Shown piece by piece: positions 1-7,180 of a stretch of 8,523 nucleotides of DNA. The number at the start of each line of letters is the position of its first letter. Position 1 is the stretch's first letter. Below the pieces are notes generated by a model. It ran no database searches, was not told the origin of the DNA, and saw nothing but the letters and a program-made list of their open reading frames with translations. The stretch covers positions 1 to 8,523 of the forward strand of contig NZ_JACIYL010000114.1 of assembly GCF_014359955.1 (NCBI RefSeq), given 5' to 3'. This stretch comes from Thermogutta sp. (GTDB lineage: Bacteria; Planctomycetota; Planctomycetia; Pirellulales; Thermoguttaceae). Both the position numbers and the translations under genes were made by a program.

Positions 1-2
1 AT

Positions 3-221
3 GAGCGCGTCTGGCGCGACAGCGAGATGGTGCGGGCCGGCGGCGTGCGCGACCGCCACCGCGACGAGCAGGAGCTGTTCCGCCCGACCACCCTGACCCC
101 GGAACGCTTTGTGGAGCTGCTGGGCTACATCCAGAAGCTGCGCGACTGGCCGCAGTCCGCCGCCTTCCCTGATACGGCGCAGCGCCCCGTGGCCCCGGCC
201 TGGCTCGCTGAGCAAACCTAA
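3..221 (+). CDS. C-terminal part of a phage tail fibre assembly chaperone-like protein (5' end outside window)
   Basis: The frame is open to the left edge and gives 72 residues before TAA. Seen in the sequence: WRDSEM, then RDRHRDEQEL, a TTLTPERFVELLGYIQKLRDW segment and an FPD...RPVAPAWL end. This order (WRD, RHRDE, LT.E.F.ELL.Y.Q.LRDWPQ, FPD, P..P.W) resembles, from memory, the C-terminal domain of tailed-phage tail fibre or tail assembly chaperone proteins common in Pseudomonas and related prophages. Such proteins help assemble tail fibres in the host cytoplasm and are usually encoded just after the fibre gene. The stretch is about 71% G+C by hand count, clearly richer than the DNA to its right. 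The assignment rests on motif recall, not a search. It could instead be the C-terminus of a fibre protein with a fused chaperone-like domain. The internal ATG at 27 is unlikely to be the start because the similarity begins before it. Confidence 0.6.
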   Translation, partial: ERVWRDSEMVRAGGVRDRHRDEQELFRPTTLTPERFVELLGYIQKLRDWPQSAAFPDTAQRPVAPAWLAEQT

Positions 222-235
222 GAGTTGGCTGCCGG
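215..235. other. Compositional and genetic discontinuity (possible contig join or insertion breakpoint)
   Basis: Two unrelated genes end on top of each other here. The plus-strand phage-like frame stops with TAA at 219-221, and the minus-strand oxidoreductase stops with TAG at 220-218, using three of the same bases plus one neighbour. To the left the DNA is about 71% G+C; the first 60 bases of line 241 are about 52%. The oxidoreductase is cut short relative to its family exactly here. No repeat, integrase or tRNA attachment site is visible at the boundary. A precise breakpoint cannot be fixed from one sequence; it lies most likely just right of position 221. Confidence 0.5.
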
Positions 236-1567
236 ATGGTTGACAATTTCCCCTCGTTTCGGATCGTATTCCAGCTCTTCCTCTGGGAACAGCGTAGCGA
301 CGTTGCCGAGCATAAGAAATTCGGTAAGCGGGCCGGAATAACCGAAGTGTGACATCGTCTGCCCGCGCCCTTTGCAGGCCGCCGTCCATTCCCTTTCGTG
401 GCTCCCTCCCCGAGGAAGGACTTGCGGTGGACCTTCCTGCTCTGATGTGCGACCCGACGGCAAAAGCACAAACGTCGAATTGTGGCCCGTAGCGTGAATC
501 ATTTGCCGAGCACCGCAGATGAGGCAGCCCGCGTGATCTTCCCATTTCTTATTGCCGGCGTCTCCCCAATCCAGTTTCTTTCCCATCAACTCCTCGACAT
601 GGGCTCGCCGTCCGGGAGCGCCGGCCCCGTTGAACCACTCAAAGCGCACAGGCGGAAGATTGCCCCGCGCCGGTATCTGCCAGCGAACGATTTCCCACCG
701 GGGAAAGGTGTGCTGCGTTCGGCTGTGCACCTCGGCTACGACTCGGATGCGGCCTTCGCTGCCGGGTTGCCATAGCGAGTTGATTCGCAAGCCCATGAAG
801 GCCATATTCGCAGAATGCGACGCCCAGTTCCCCAGGTTGCCGGTGGCAAAATCCCGCCACACATGCCAGTTCAGCCACTGTTCGTGAAACGGCCGATCCG
901 GGGCAGGTCCCAGCCAAACATCCCAATCGACATAATCAGGAACAGGTTGTTCACCGCTGGGCAACGGCCGTTCACCTGAACCCCCACTGTCTTTCCAGAC
1001 ATAGACTTCGTGGACATCGCCGATTGCCCCAGATTGAACGAGTTCCACTCCTCGGCGAAAGGCATGGGTGGCGGTTCCCTGATTCCCCATTTGTGTGACC
1101 ACACCAAACCGAGCGGCGGCTTCCCGGAGCACACGCGCCTCCCATACATCGTGGGTGAGAGGTTTCTCACAGTAAACGTGTTTCCCGAGGCTCATGGCCG
1201 TGTACGAAATCACGGCATGATTATGGTCCGGCACGGCCACCACAACAGCATCGATACGATTCGCCATCGTATCGAACATCCGTCGAAAATCTCGGAACTT
1301 GGGAACGGAGGGGAATCTCGCAAAAGCGGCCGCGGCGCGGCGTTCATTGACATCGCACAGCGCTACGACATTTTCCCCAATCTGCGGAATCGCCTGGACG
1401 AACCACGAGCCCCGTCCGGATACGCCGACCAGAGCGACGTTGAGGCGCTCGTTGGCTTGATAGGTGGTCGCGCTCGCCGCAGACTTTAAGATGGTCACCC
1501 CAGAGACGCTCAGCCCAGAACGCGACACCAGGGCCAAAAAATTGCGACGACTGACACGGCGACCCAT
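218..1567 (-). CDS. Tat-exported Gfo/Idh/MocA family NAD(P)-dependent oxidoreductase, C-terminus apparently truncated
   Basis: 449 residues. An N-terminal twin-arginine signal (SRRNFLAL, residues 6-13, then a hydrophobic stretch to about 30) predicts export by Tat. The Rossmann nucleotide-binding loop GVSGRG is at 48-53. The family EKP motif (134-136, lysine 135 being the usual catalytic residue) follows, then the alpha/beta substrate domain with WDVWLGPAP at 215-223. The end carries EREWTAACKG (391-400) and SGPLTEFLMLGNVA (411-424), typical of planctomycete members. Members act on sugars, inositols or related polyols; the substrate here is unknown. The start is well supported: GGAGG lies 8 bases before the ATG. 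Relatives usually continue past the NHPEAN-like segment with about a dozen residues ending in EYR.GW; this one stops at NHPAANS, in DNA that looks foreign. It lies 198 bases downstream of the exoribonuclease gene, same strand. Confidence 0.88.
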   Translation of the reverse strand: MGRRVSRRNFLALVSRSGLSVSGVTILKSAASATTYQANERLNVALVGVSGRGSWFVQAIPQIGENVVALCDVNERRAAAAFARFPSVPKFRDFRRMFDTMANRIDAVVVAVPDHNHAVISYTAMSLGKHVYCEKPLTHDVWEARVLREAAARFGVVTQMGNQGTATHAFRRGVELVQSGAIGDVHEVYVWKDSGGSGERPLPSGEQPVPDYVDWDVWLGPAPDRPFHEQWLNWHVWRDFATGNLGNWASHSANMAFMGLRINSLWQPGSEGRIRVVAEVHSRTQHTFPRWEIVRWQIPARGNLPPVRFEWFNGAGAPGRRAHVEELMGKKLDWGDAGNKKWEDHAGCLICGARQMIHATGHNSTFVLLPSGRTSEQEGPPQVLPRGGSHEREWTAACKGRGQTMSHFGYSGPLTEFLMLGNVATLFPEEELEYDPKRGEIVNHPAANS

Positions 1568-1602
1568 ATGTCAATCCTCCCCTGAACACGGAAATGGCCA
1601 AG

Positions 1603-1623
1603 CTGATCACCGACGGCGATCAG
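1603..1623 (-). promoter_or_regulatory. RNA hairpin in the leader of the oxidoreductase gene
   Basis: CTGATC (1603-1608) and GATCAG (1618-1623) are perfect inverted repeats. Read as minus-strand RNA, the inside also pairs through a G-U wobble and two G-C pairs, giving a 9-base-pair stem with a three-base loop. It sits about 20 bases upstream of the oxidoreductase Shine-Dalgarno and about 140 bases after the exoribonuclease stop. No run of U follows, so it is a poor intrinsic terminator. A leader or mRNA-stability hairpin or an operator are equally possible. Confidence 0.35.
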
Positions 1624-1765
1624 TGTAATACGCCCCGGTGCCAGCTACAAGCGTGTGCGAGACATCGTTGGCCAAAAGATCGGGATATTCCGCATCAAGA
1701 CGGAGACCGGAAAAGAAGGTGAATCCGTTGGATTCCCCGGGGCACGACTTGCAGATCGCCTATGT

Positions 1766-2752
1766 CTACTCATCTTCGGGAACTGCCCACCCAGCGCCTT
1801 TGTAGAACTTCCGATTGAGCACAGGGCAGTAGGAAGTCCACGTCCCATCTGGGAGCGGATCCCCCTGAATCCTCTCCAGGCAGGCGGCCATTCGGGAGTC
1901 AAGGTAGTCCAGGCAATGGAGTGCTACCGCTTCGGGCGTCATCGGAAGTCGAAAGCTTCCGAATTCGTACTCGCCGTGATGGCTCAGGATCATGTGCTTC
2001 AGACGAAGCCGCAACTCGCTGGGAAACTGTTCTCCAAGCAACTCTTCTGCTTTGGGAATGGCCTCATTGAGCATTTCCAATCCCAGGGCCAGGTGCCCCA
2101 GCAGTTGACCTTCATCCGTGTAGTTGGATTCAAAATCGGCCGCCAACTCACCCGTTTTTCCGATATCGTGCAGAAAAACCCCCACCAGGAGAAGGTCCCG
2201 ATTGACCGCCGGATATAGTGGCGCCATAGCCTGCGCAAGTTCCAGCATAGTCACCAGATGAACCACGAGTCCTCCGGGGTAAGCGTGGTGAAAACTGACT
2301 CCAGCCGGGACCTTGGCAAGTTTTGCCATGAAATCTTCATCGGTAAGGAAAACTTCCAAAAGCGCTCTCAGGTGGGGATTTTCCACAGATCGAAGGATCT
2401 GGGCTAAATAGTTAAGATTCTGGTCCAGCTTTTGCTGAGTCAGCGGAAGGAAATCGGCAGGGTCAACTTCCTCGGCCGGGACCGGTTTCACTCGAGACAG
2501 AATAATCTGGAGATTCCCCTGGTAAACCTGGGTGACTCCTTCCACTCGGACATAACCGCCGGGAACGACACGTTCCAGGAGGCTCTGGTCGGCGTTCCAT
2601 AGACGAGCATCAACGGAGCCCGTGCGGTCCGACAGCCTCATCTGAAGATACAGGACCCCGTTGCGATTGGGCCGCATTTGACGGCTCGAGACGAGGTAAA
2701 TCTCGTTCACCGTTTCTTCCGGCCGAAGATGACTGACAAATTTGCGGCTCAT
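1766..2752 (-). CDS. YhaM-like 3'-5' exoribonuclease (OB-fold plus HD domain)
   Basis: 328 residues from the chosen ATG, close to the roughly 314 of Bacillus subtilis YhaM. Residues about 12-90 form an OB-fold nucleic-acid-binding domain (LYLQMRLSDRTGSVDARLW, then GGYVRVEG and YQGNLQI). Residues about 150-290 form an HD metal-dependent phosphohydrolase domain. It shows FHHAYPGGLVVH (154-165), the HD pair in FLHDIGK (H195, D196), YTDEGQLLGH (211-220), ILSHHGEYEFG (255-265) and LDYLDSR (281-287), a layout matching YhaM. Known members degrade single-stranded RNA 3' to 5' in the cytoplasm with a divalent metal. Start choice: ATG at 2752 has AAGG 8 bases upstream and begins the conserved region. 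An in-frame ATG at 2824 would add 24 unconserved residues. The gene diverges from proS and lies upstream of the oxidoreductase. Confidence 0.88.
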   Translation of the reverse strand: MSRKFVSHLRPEETVNEIYLVSSRQMRPNRNGVLYLQMRLSDRTGSVDARLWNADQSLLERVVPGGYVRVEGVTQVYQGNLQIILSRVKPVPAEEVDPADFLPLTQQKLDQNLNYLAQILRSVENPHLRALLEVFLTDEDFMAKLAKVPAGVSFHHAYPGGLVVHLVTMLELAQAMAPLYPAVNRDLLLVGVFLHDIGKTGELAADFESNYTDEGQLLGHLALGLEMLNEAIPKAEELLGEQFPSELRLRLKHMILSHHGEYEFGSFRLPMTPEAVALHCLDYLDSRMAACLERIQGDPLPDGTWTSYCPVLNRKFYKGAGWAVPEDE

Positions 2753-2930
2753 TGGTTCTGCCTTGCAGCTTTGTGAACACTTACAACGTATTGATCCCTG
2801 GAAAGGACGGAGACTGGGGCTCAATGCGCATCGAGCTGGCGATGCAGTGGAAGCACGCTGGATGACGTTCTCGAGCTACGGAACCCCTCAGTGTAGAAGA
2901 CACGTTCCCAAGCGGTCAACCCACGTGACC

Positions 2931-2960
2931 TTGTAGGAACCTGGGCGGCTGGTCTAAAAT
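2931..2960 (+). promoter_or_regulatory. Candidate sigma-70-like promoter for proS
   Basis: TTGTAG (2931-2936) and TAAAAT (2955-2960) are separated by 18 bases. The -10 matches TATAAT at five of six positions; the -35 only in its TTG. It would start transcription near 2967 and give proS a leader of nearly 190 bases, containing the inverted repeats described below. This is the best plus-strand candidate I found in the 401-base gap between the divergent genes, but promoters in this lineage are poorly defined. Confidence 0.3.
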
Positions 2961-3004
2961 CACATTTTCTTAAGACTCGCCGGGGAGTGCAGAACGATCA
3001 AAGA

Positions 3005-3136
3005 ATGTTCCCGGTCCCTGAGTTCGGATGTGGAAACATTCCGCCCGAACTTGGGTCATCCCGAGAAAAAGTTCTGGCAGGACTGCTGGATGGCAGAGAA
3101 TTGCCAAGATTTTTGGCCTTTCATTTGAAAATGTGA
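3005..3136 (+). CDS. Possible short ORF in the proS leader, proline-containing
   Basis: ATG at 3005 opens 43 codons ending at TGA 3134-3136, 17 bases before proS and in another frame. The protein begins MFPVPEFGCGNIPPELG: four prolines in the first 14 residues, with one more at residue 34. No known family is recognised. The Shine-Dalgarno is poor: the only strong purine block (GGGGAG, about 2982-2987) is too far upstream. ORFs of this length occur by chance in such DNA. It is listed only because prolines upstream of a prolyl-tRNA synthetase gene could report charged-tRNA supply. Confidence 0.18.
   Translation: MFPVPEFGCGNIPPELGSSREKVLAGLLDGRELPRFLAFHLKM
3021..3051 (+). promoter_or_regulatory. 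Inverted repeat in the proS leader
   Basis: AGTTCGG (3021-3027) pairs perfectly with CCGAACT (3045-3051). Nested inside, ATGT (3028-3031) pairs with ACAT (3036-3039) around a GGAA loop, leaving a five-base bulge on the 3' side (3040-3044). It could fold as an RNA hairpin in the leader or be a protein-binding site. No T-run follows, so it is not a terminator. Confidence 0.35.
3075..3117 (+). promoter_or_regulatory. Overlapping alternative hairpins before proS
   Basis: TGGCA occurs at 3075-3079 and 3091-3095, and either copy can pair with TGCCA at 3102-3106. The second pairing makes a 5-base-pair stem with a 6-base loop followed three bases later by TTTTT (3110-3114), terminator-like but short. 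GCCAA (3103-3107) can instead pair with TTGGC (3113-3117) around a 5-base loop, which excludes the first hairpin. The layout is the sort seen in attenuators, but each stem is weak and chance cannot be excluded. Confidence 0.22.
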
Positions 3137-3153
3137 CTGAAGGCGATTGAGGC

Positions 3154-4926
3154 ATGTTGTGGTCCAAAACGTTCATCCCCACGCTTAAAGAGACCCCGGA
3201 AGGGGCCGAGATTCCCAGCCATGTGCTCATGCTACGGGCGGGACTCATCAACCAGGTCATGGCTGGCGCGTACACGTACCTTCCGCTCGGGTTGCGTGCG
3301 CTGCGGAAGGCTGAGCAAATTGTTCGAGAAGAGATGGACGCGGCAGGGGCGGTGGAGTTGCTCATGCCGAGTTTGAGCCCCTTGTCCCTCTGGGAACGCA
3401 CTGGCCGTGATAAGGCGTTCGGGGATGTCCTCATTCGGGTTGAGCTCAAGCGGCAGAATCGAAAAGTGAATGCTGTTCTGGGGCCCACGCATGAAGAAAT
3501 TGTGACCGATTTGGTGGCTCACCATATTTCGAGCTACCGCCAGCTCCCCATCACGCTCTATCAGATCTCCCCGAAATTCCGCAATGAGGAGCGGCCCCGT
3601 TTCGGCGTGCTGCGGACGAGTGAGTTCCTCATGAAGGACGCGTACAGTTTCGACACGTCGCTTGAGGGCCTCAACCGCAGTTACGAAGCGATGTATCGCG
3701 CCTATTGCCGCATTTTTGACCGGTGTTGCCTGGCCTATATTCCGGTGGAGGCCGAGAGCGGTCCAATCGGTGGGGAGGCCAGTCACGAATTCATGGTGCC
3801 GGCCAACAATGGTGAGGACAAGATCGTCCACTGTGCTGCGTGTGGTTACGCCGCCAATCTTGAACGTGCCGAGATCGGTCCGCGAAGGGCGGAACAGCCG
3901 ACGACAACCGAGCCGGCTCCCCTCGAGCGAGTCCCGACTCCAGGTGCCAGTTCGATCGATCAGGTCAGCCGGTTTTTGAACTGTCGTCCCCAGGATTTGA
4001 TCAAGACGCTCATTTATCTGGCCGACGGCCAACCGGTTGCCGTCCTCATCCGCGGAGACCACGAGGCGAACGAAAACAAAATTCGTCGCGCTTTGGGTGC
4101 AAAGGAAATCCAGCTCGCCGACCCGACCACCATCGAACGTGTCACCGGTGCACCGGTTGGATTCGCAGGTCCTGTAGGACTCAAAGAAAAGGTCACGATT
4201 ATCGCGGATTATGATATTCAGTTCATGCGCAACGCGGTTACGGGTGCAAATGAGGCTGACACCCACTTGAAAGGGGTCAATCTTGGACGGGATTTCAACG
4301 TTGAGCGTTTTGCGGACCTTCGTTGTGCCCAGGACAACGACCCCTGCCCCCGGTGCAGTGGGATCCTGCGGCTCAGGCCGGCCATCGAGGTGGGGCACGT
4401 GTTCAAATTGGGCACGAAGTACTCGGAAGCTCTGTCTGCCCGGTTCCTTGACCCAAGTGAACAATTGAAACCGATTATAATGGGCTGCTACGGCATCGGT
4501 ATCAACCGAATTCTCGCCGCTCTCATCGAGACTACTCACGATGAAAATGGCATCATCTGGCCGGTGGCACTGGCACCGTACGAGGTCGTCATTGTGCCTG
4601 TGAATGTGGCCGATGAAAAATCACGCGAAGCGGCATTCCAGCTTTATGATGCCTTCCGAAAGGAGAATATCGAAGTCATTCTGGATGACCGTGACGTCAG
4701 GGCCGGGGTCAAGTTCAAGGATGCCGATCTGATCGGATTTCCGATGCGCGTGGTGGTGGGTGAACGAGGACTCGCTCAGGGAAATGTGGAAGTGAAATGG
4801 CGGTGGGAGAAGACCCCGCAGCTCATGCCGCTGGACAAGGTCGTGGCGGAAGTTGCCGGGTGGATCCGCGAGGAAAGAAAAAGCGGTGCCCGCTTCAAAG
4901 CGGCCCTGTATGGCAGCGACGAATAG
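3154..4926 (+). CDS. proS: Prolyl-tRNA synthetase, bacterial type with editing insertion
   Basis: 590 residues, full length for the bacterial ProS class (Escherichia coli 572). It charges tRNA-Pro with proline in the cytoplasm. Class II catalytic core: motif 1 around 44-72 ([11 protein letters not shown] to LLMP), the proline-binding TxE in GPTHEE (T112, E114), motif 2 [18 protein letters not shown] (141-158, R143) and motif 3 GCYGIGINR (444-452). The insertion at about 225-405 carries a YbaK-type editing domain that hydrolyses Ala-tRNA-Pro; K284 in LIKTLIYL is the likely equivalent of the editing lysine. The anticodon-binding domain is about 475-575 ([30 protein letters not shown]). Two CxxC pairs flank the insertion (C227/C230 and C398/C401) and could bind zinc. 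The start ATG has GAAGG 10 bases upstream and begins the conserved N-terminus. It is monocistronic by position, with convergent genes downstream. Confidence 0.97.
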   Translation: MLWSKTFIPTLKETPEGAEIPSHVLMLRAGLINQVMAGAYTYLPLGLRALRKAEQIVREEMDAAGAVELLMPSLSPLSLWERTGRDKAFGDVLIRVELKRQNRKVNAVLGPTHEEIVTDLVAHHISSYRQLPITLYQISPKFRNEERPRFGVLRTSEFLMKDAYSFDTSLEGLNRSYEAMYRAYCRIFDRCCLAYIPVEAESGPIGGEASHEFMVPANNGEDKIVHCAACGYAANLERAEIGPRRAEQPTTTEPAPLERVPTPGASSIDQVSRFLNCRPQDLIKTLIYLADGQPVAVLIRGDHEANENKIRRALGAKEIQLADPTTIERVTGAPVGFAGPVGLKEKVTIIADYDIQFMRNAVTGANEADTHLKGVNLGRDFNVERFADLRCAQDNDPCPRCSGILRLRPAIEVGHVFKLGTKYSEALSARFLDPSEQLKPIIMGCYGIGINRILAALIETTHDENGIIWPVALAPYEVVIVPVNVADEKSREAAFQLYDAFRKENIEVILDDRDVRAGVKFKDADLIGFPMRVVVGERGLAQGNVEVKWRWEKTPQLMPLDKVVAEVAGWIREERKSGARFKAALYGSDE

Positions 4927-4953
4927 GGAATCGGTTCGATTCTCGGGAGTTTT
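4926..4953 (+). terminator. Possible intrinsic terminator after proS
   Basis: GAATCG (4928-4933) and CGATTC (4937-4942) form a perfect 6-base-pair stem around GTT, extended by a G-U and a G-C pair to 8. It begins at the last base of the proS stop codon. TTTT follows at 4950-4953, five bases after the stem, so the spacing is looser than in a classic terminator. The remaining stretch to 5194 holds no credible gene. Confidence 0.35.
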
Positions 4954-5194
4954 CTGCTTTGGCTGGTTGGATTCGGACGCGCTGTGTCGCACCGGTTGCC
5001 GTCCTGACGAGGGCAAGTGCTCAGCACGCCCAGTCTGGAAAGCATCCAAAATCGTTCGATGACCGAGAGGCTCCGTTTGCCGATCCGTCCGGGAACAGGA
5101 AAGAGGATCATCCCTGGGCACATTTTATGGCAGGCGGCAGATTTTAAATCCCGTGCCGAAGTGACGATGACGGATGCCAGAGTGACACATCGAT

Positions 5195-6208
5195 TTATCG
5201 CTTGAGCGGCACGCGGGATCCGCCGACCTCAACGACGATTCGGCCCATCACTTCCCCGTTGAGAATTCGGTCGAACCACATCGGTAACTCTTTGAGGGGG
5301 ACGATTTTTCGAATGCGATCGAGCTTTTCGATGCGCCAGGGGCCGGCAAACTTTTCCCAGATGGCGGCCTTTTTTGCCAGGGGTTGCCAGGCTGCATCGA
5401 TTCCCGCGAGGGTAACCCCACGCAGGATAAACGGATAGACCGTCATTCGCAGGTGAGCACCGCCGGCCAGACCGCATGCGGCCACACAACCAGAATGTTT
5501 CGTCGCGCGGAGGATACTGGAGAGCATGTCGCCGCCTACAGTATCCACCCCGCCAGCCCAGCGACCGGATAGCAGGGGTTTTTCAGGATCGGCCAGCACG
5601 GCGTCGCGCCCCACCACGGATTTCGCTCCGAGTTCGCGTAGCATCTCATGGGCATGGGCTTTTCCTGTCACGGCAACAACGTCAAACCCCAGCTTGCCTA
5701 AAATGGCGACGGCGATCGACCCAACTCCCCCTGACGCTCCGGAAACGACGATCTGGCCCCTTTCCGGACTGATACCGTGGGTAAGCAGACTGTCAACGCA
5801 CAGACCCGCCGTAAGGCCAGCCGTTCCCAGTGTCATTGCGTCGAGGAAGTCCAGTCCCTCGGGCAGCGGGAGCACCCAATCAGCGGGGACCCGCACGAAC
5901 TCCGCGTAGCCGCCCCAGCGCTCCGCCCCCAATTCGTATCCGGTTACAATGACCGGATCGCCCGGCACAAACTCATAGACCCCGCTCTCTTCCACAGCTC
6001 CCGCAACATCAATTCCAGGAATGTGTGGGAATTTTTTGACAACCCCCGGATGGCCCCGCGCGGCAAGTGCGTCTTTGTAATTGAGCGACGAATAGGCCAC
6101 CCGAATCAGCACTTCTCCCGGCGGAAGCTGGGAAGATTGCGTCCGCTGGATGGCAATCTTGACTTGACCGTCGTTTGACTTTGTAACGACAAGGGCCTCG
6201 AAATCCAT
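5195..6208 (-). CDS. YhdH/AcuI-type NADPH-dependent medium-chain reductase (putative quinone oxidoreductase / acrylyl-CoA reductase)
   Basis: 337 residues, the usual length of the YhdH/YhfP group of medium-chain dehydrogenase/reductases. SSLNYKDALAARG (40-52) and PGIDVAGAV (64-72) mark the catalytic GroES-like fold, which here lacks the zinc-ligand pattern. VVSGASGGVGS (154-164) is the NADP-binding glycine loop of the Rossmann domain. VYPFILRGVTLAGIDA (257-272) and the GR.VV end (322-326) are typical of the subgroup. Characterised AcuI members reduce acryloyl-CoA to propionyl-CoA with NADPH; others are annotated quinone oxidoreductases, so the substrate here is uncertain. ATG at 6208 has GGAG 5 bases upstream. 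The gene lies 180 bases beyond dapB on the same strand and converges with proS. Confidence 0.9.
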   Translation of the reverse strand: MDFEALVVTKSNDGQVKIAIQRTQSSQLPPGEVLIRVAYSSLNYKDALAARGHPGVVKKFPHIPGIDVAGAVEESGVYEFVPGDPVIVTGYELGAERWGGYAEFVRVPADWVLPLPEGLDFLDAMTLGTAGLTAGLCVDSLLTHGISPERGQIVVSGASGGVGSIAVAILGKLGFDVVAVTGKAHAHEMLRELGAKSVVGRDAVLADPEKPLLSGRWAGGVDTVGGDMLSSILRATKHSGCVAACGLAGGAHLRMTVYPFILRGVTLAGIDAAWQPLAKKAAIWEKFAGPWRIEKLDRIRKIVPLKELPMWFDRILNGEVMGRIVVEVGGSRVPLKR

Positions 6209-6354
6209 AAATGCTCCGCGGTGTCATTCGACTGGCACAACGGGACAGTTGGCCCGTCCCAGCAGGAGGCAACATCCGCCAATAAGAGTGCGCCCCGCGT
6301 GGGAGGTGGTCCCAACGTGCGCGTCGCGCCGATTAATTGTCGGGCTTCATCAGG

Positions 6355-6376
6355 GAAAAACGAACAAGGCGCTCGC
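6355..6376 (-). terminator. Possible intrinsic terminator after dapB
   Basis: On the minus strand GCGAGC pairs with GTTCGT across a 5-base loop (6 base pairs, two of them G-U), followed directly by further T residues (the A run at 6356-6360 on the plus strand). It begins 12 bases after the dapB stop codon. The stem is weak, but position and T-run suit partial termination between dapB and the downstream reductase gene. Confidence 0.35.
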
Positions 6377-6388
6377 TGTTGCGGCGTC

Positions 6389-7180
6389 TCAAAGCCCCAG
6401 CACGTCTCGCATCCCATAAAGCCCTGGCGGCTGTTTTACGATGAACCGGGCAGCAGCCAGGGCCCCTTTGGCGTAGGCGTCCCTATTGGTGGCGCGAACG
6501 GTGATTTCCAGTGTTTCCCCGAGCAGGCCGAAGACAATGGTGTGTTCGCCTGGATTGTCTCCCACACGTACGGCGTGGTAGCCAATTTCCTCGTGCGGTC
6601 TTCGGCCGGGACGTCCCTGGCGCCCATGACGATGGACGATTTGGCCCATGATCTGCGAGATCAATTTGCCAAACTGCAGAGCCGTCCCACTCGGGGCGTC
6701 TTCCTTAAAACGGTGATGACGTTCAATGATTTCGACGTCCGCATCTTTGTCTTTGAGGGCCTCGGCAGCCATCTGGCACAGTTTCATCGCAACGTTGACC
6801 GCGAGGCTCATGTTCGGGGAGTGAATGACTGGTACAAATTCCGCAAGCTCCGCCAGCGCGCGGTCCTGCTCAGGTGTAATCCCCGTGGTTGCAAAGACAA
6901 GAGCGAGACGGTTCTTGCGGCATGTGTTGATGATGCTGTCAAACCCGCTCACATGGGAGAAATCAATCAACACGTCCGCTTCCCCTCGAAACTCCGCAGA
7001 GAGCGGAACCCCGAGAGGTTCGCGTCCCGCTACAGCTCCCGCGTCTTGTCCCAATTTGGGGTGATCGGGGGCTTCCAGGGCCCCGACAATGACGAAGTCG
7101 GGCTCCTCGGCAGCCAGAGCAATCACCCGTTGTCCCATGCGACCGGCAGCCCCCGAAACGACAACGCGTATCTTCTCCAT
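6389..7180 (-). CDS. dapB: 4-hydroxy-tetrahydrodipicolinate reductase
   Basis: 263 residues, normal for DapB (E. coli 273). It reduces hydroxy-tetrahydrodipicolinate to tetrahydrodipicolinate with NAD(P)H, in the diaminopimelate/lysine pathway in the cytoplasm. Seen: the nucleotide-binding loop SGAAGRMGQ (9-17), DVLIDFSH (69-76), ATTG (97-100), HSPNMSLAVNV (120-130), and the DapB signature ERHHRFKEDAPSGTA (153-167) with H155 and K159 matching the catalytic His and Lys. A GEHTIVF segment (211-217) and a late LEITVRATNRDAYAKGAL stretch complete the C-terminal domain. The start is supported by AAAGGA 6 bases before the ATG. The gene sits 191 bases after thrC and 180 before the reductase gene. 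thrC and dapB both use aspartate-semialdehyde-derived precursors, so the pairing is metabolically sensible. Confidence 0.97.
   Translation of the reverse strand: MEKIRVVVSGAAGRMGQRVIALAAEEPDFVIVGALEAPDHPKLGQDAGAVAGREPLGVPLSAEFRGEADVLIDFSHVSGFDSIINTCRKNRLALVFATTGITPEQDRALAELAEFVPVIHSPNMSLAVNVAMKLCQMAAEALKDKDADVEIIERHHRFKEDAPSGTALQFGKLISQIMGQIVHRHGRQGRPGRRPHEEIGYHAVRVGDNPGEHTIVFGLLGETLEITVRATNRDAYAKGALAAARFIVKQPPGLYGMRDVLGL

Noticed and set aside
1624..1762. Small gene after the exoribonuclease stop, same frame on the minus strand
   Set aside because: The open run of about 45 codons has no ATG or GTG and only a late TTG without a ribosome binding site; it looks like chance.
2771..2786. Imperfect TTGTGA/TTACAA dyad upstream of the YhaM-like gene as an operator
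   Set aside because: Five of six matches over a short palindrome is within chance for a 400-base gap.
2753..2824. N-terminal extension of the YhaM-like protein from an ATG at 2824
   Set aside because: The added 24 residues have no family resemblance, and the ATG at 2752 has a good AAGG 8 bases upstream.
2961..3153. T-box riboswitch before proS
   Set aside because: I see no T-box consensus (GGTGG.ACCGCG-like) and no strong terminator/antiterminator pair.
3232..4539. 435-codon frame antisense to proS
   Set aside because: It lies wholly within an unmistakable proS on the other strand and resembles no protein family; a shadow frame.
6242..6260. GGGAC/GTCCC inverted repeat between dapB and the reductase gene
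   Set aside because: Only five base pairs with a nine-base loop and no T-run; no clear function.
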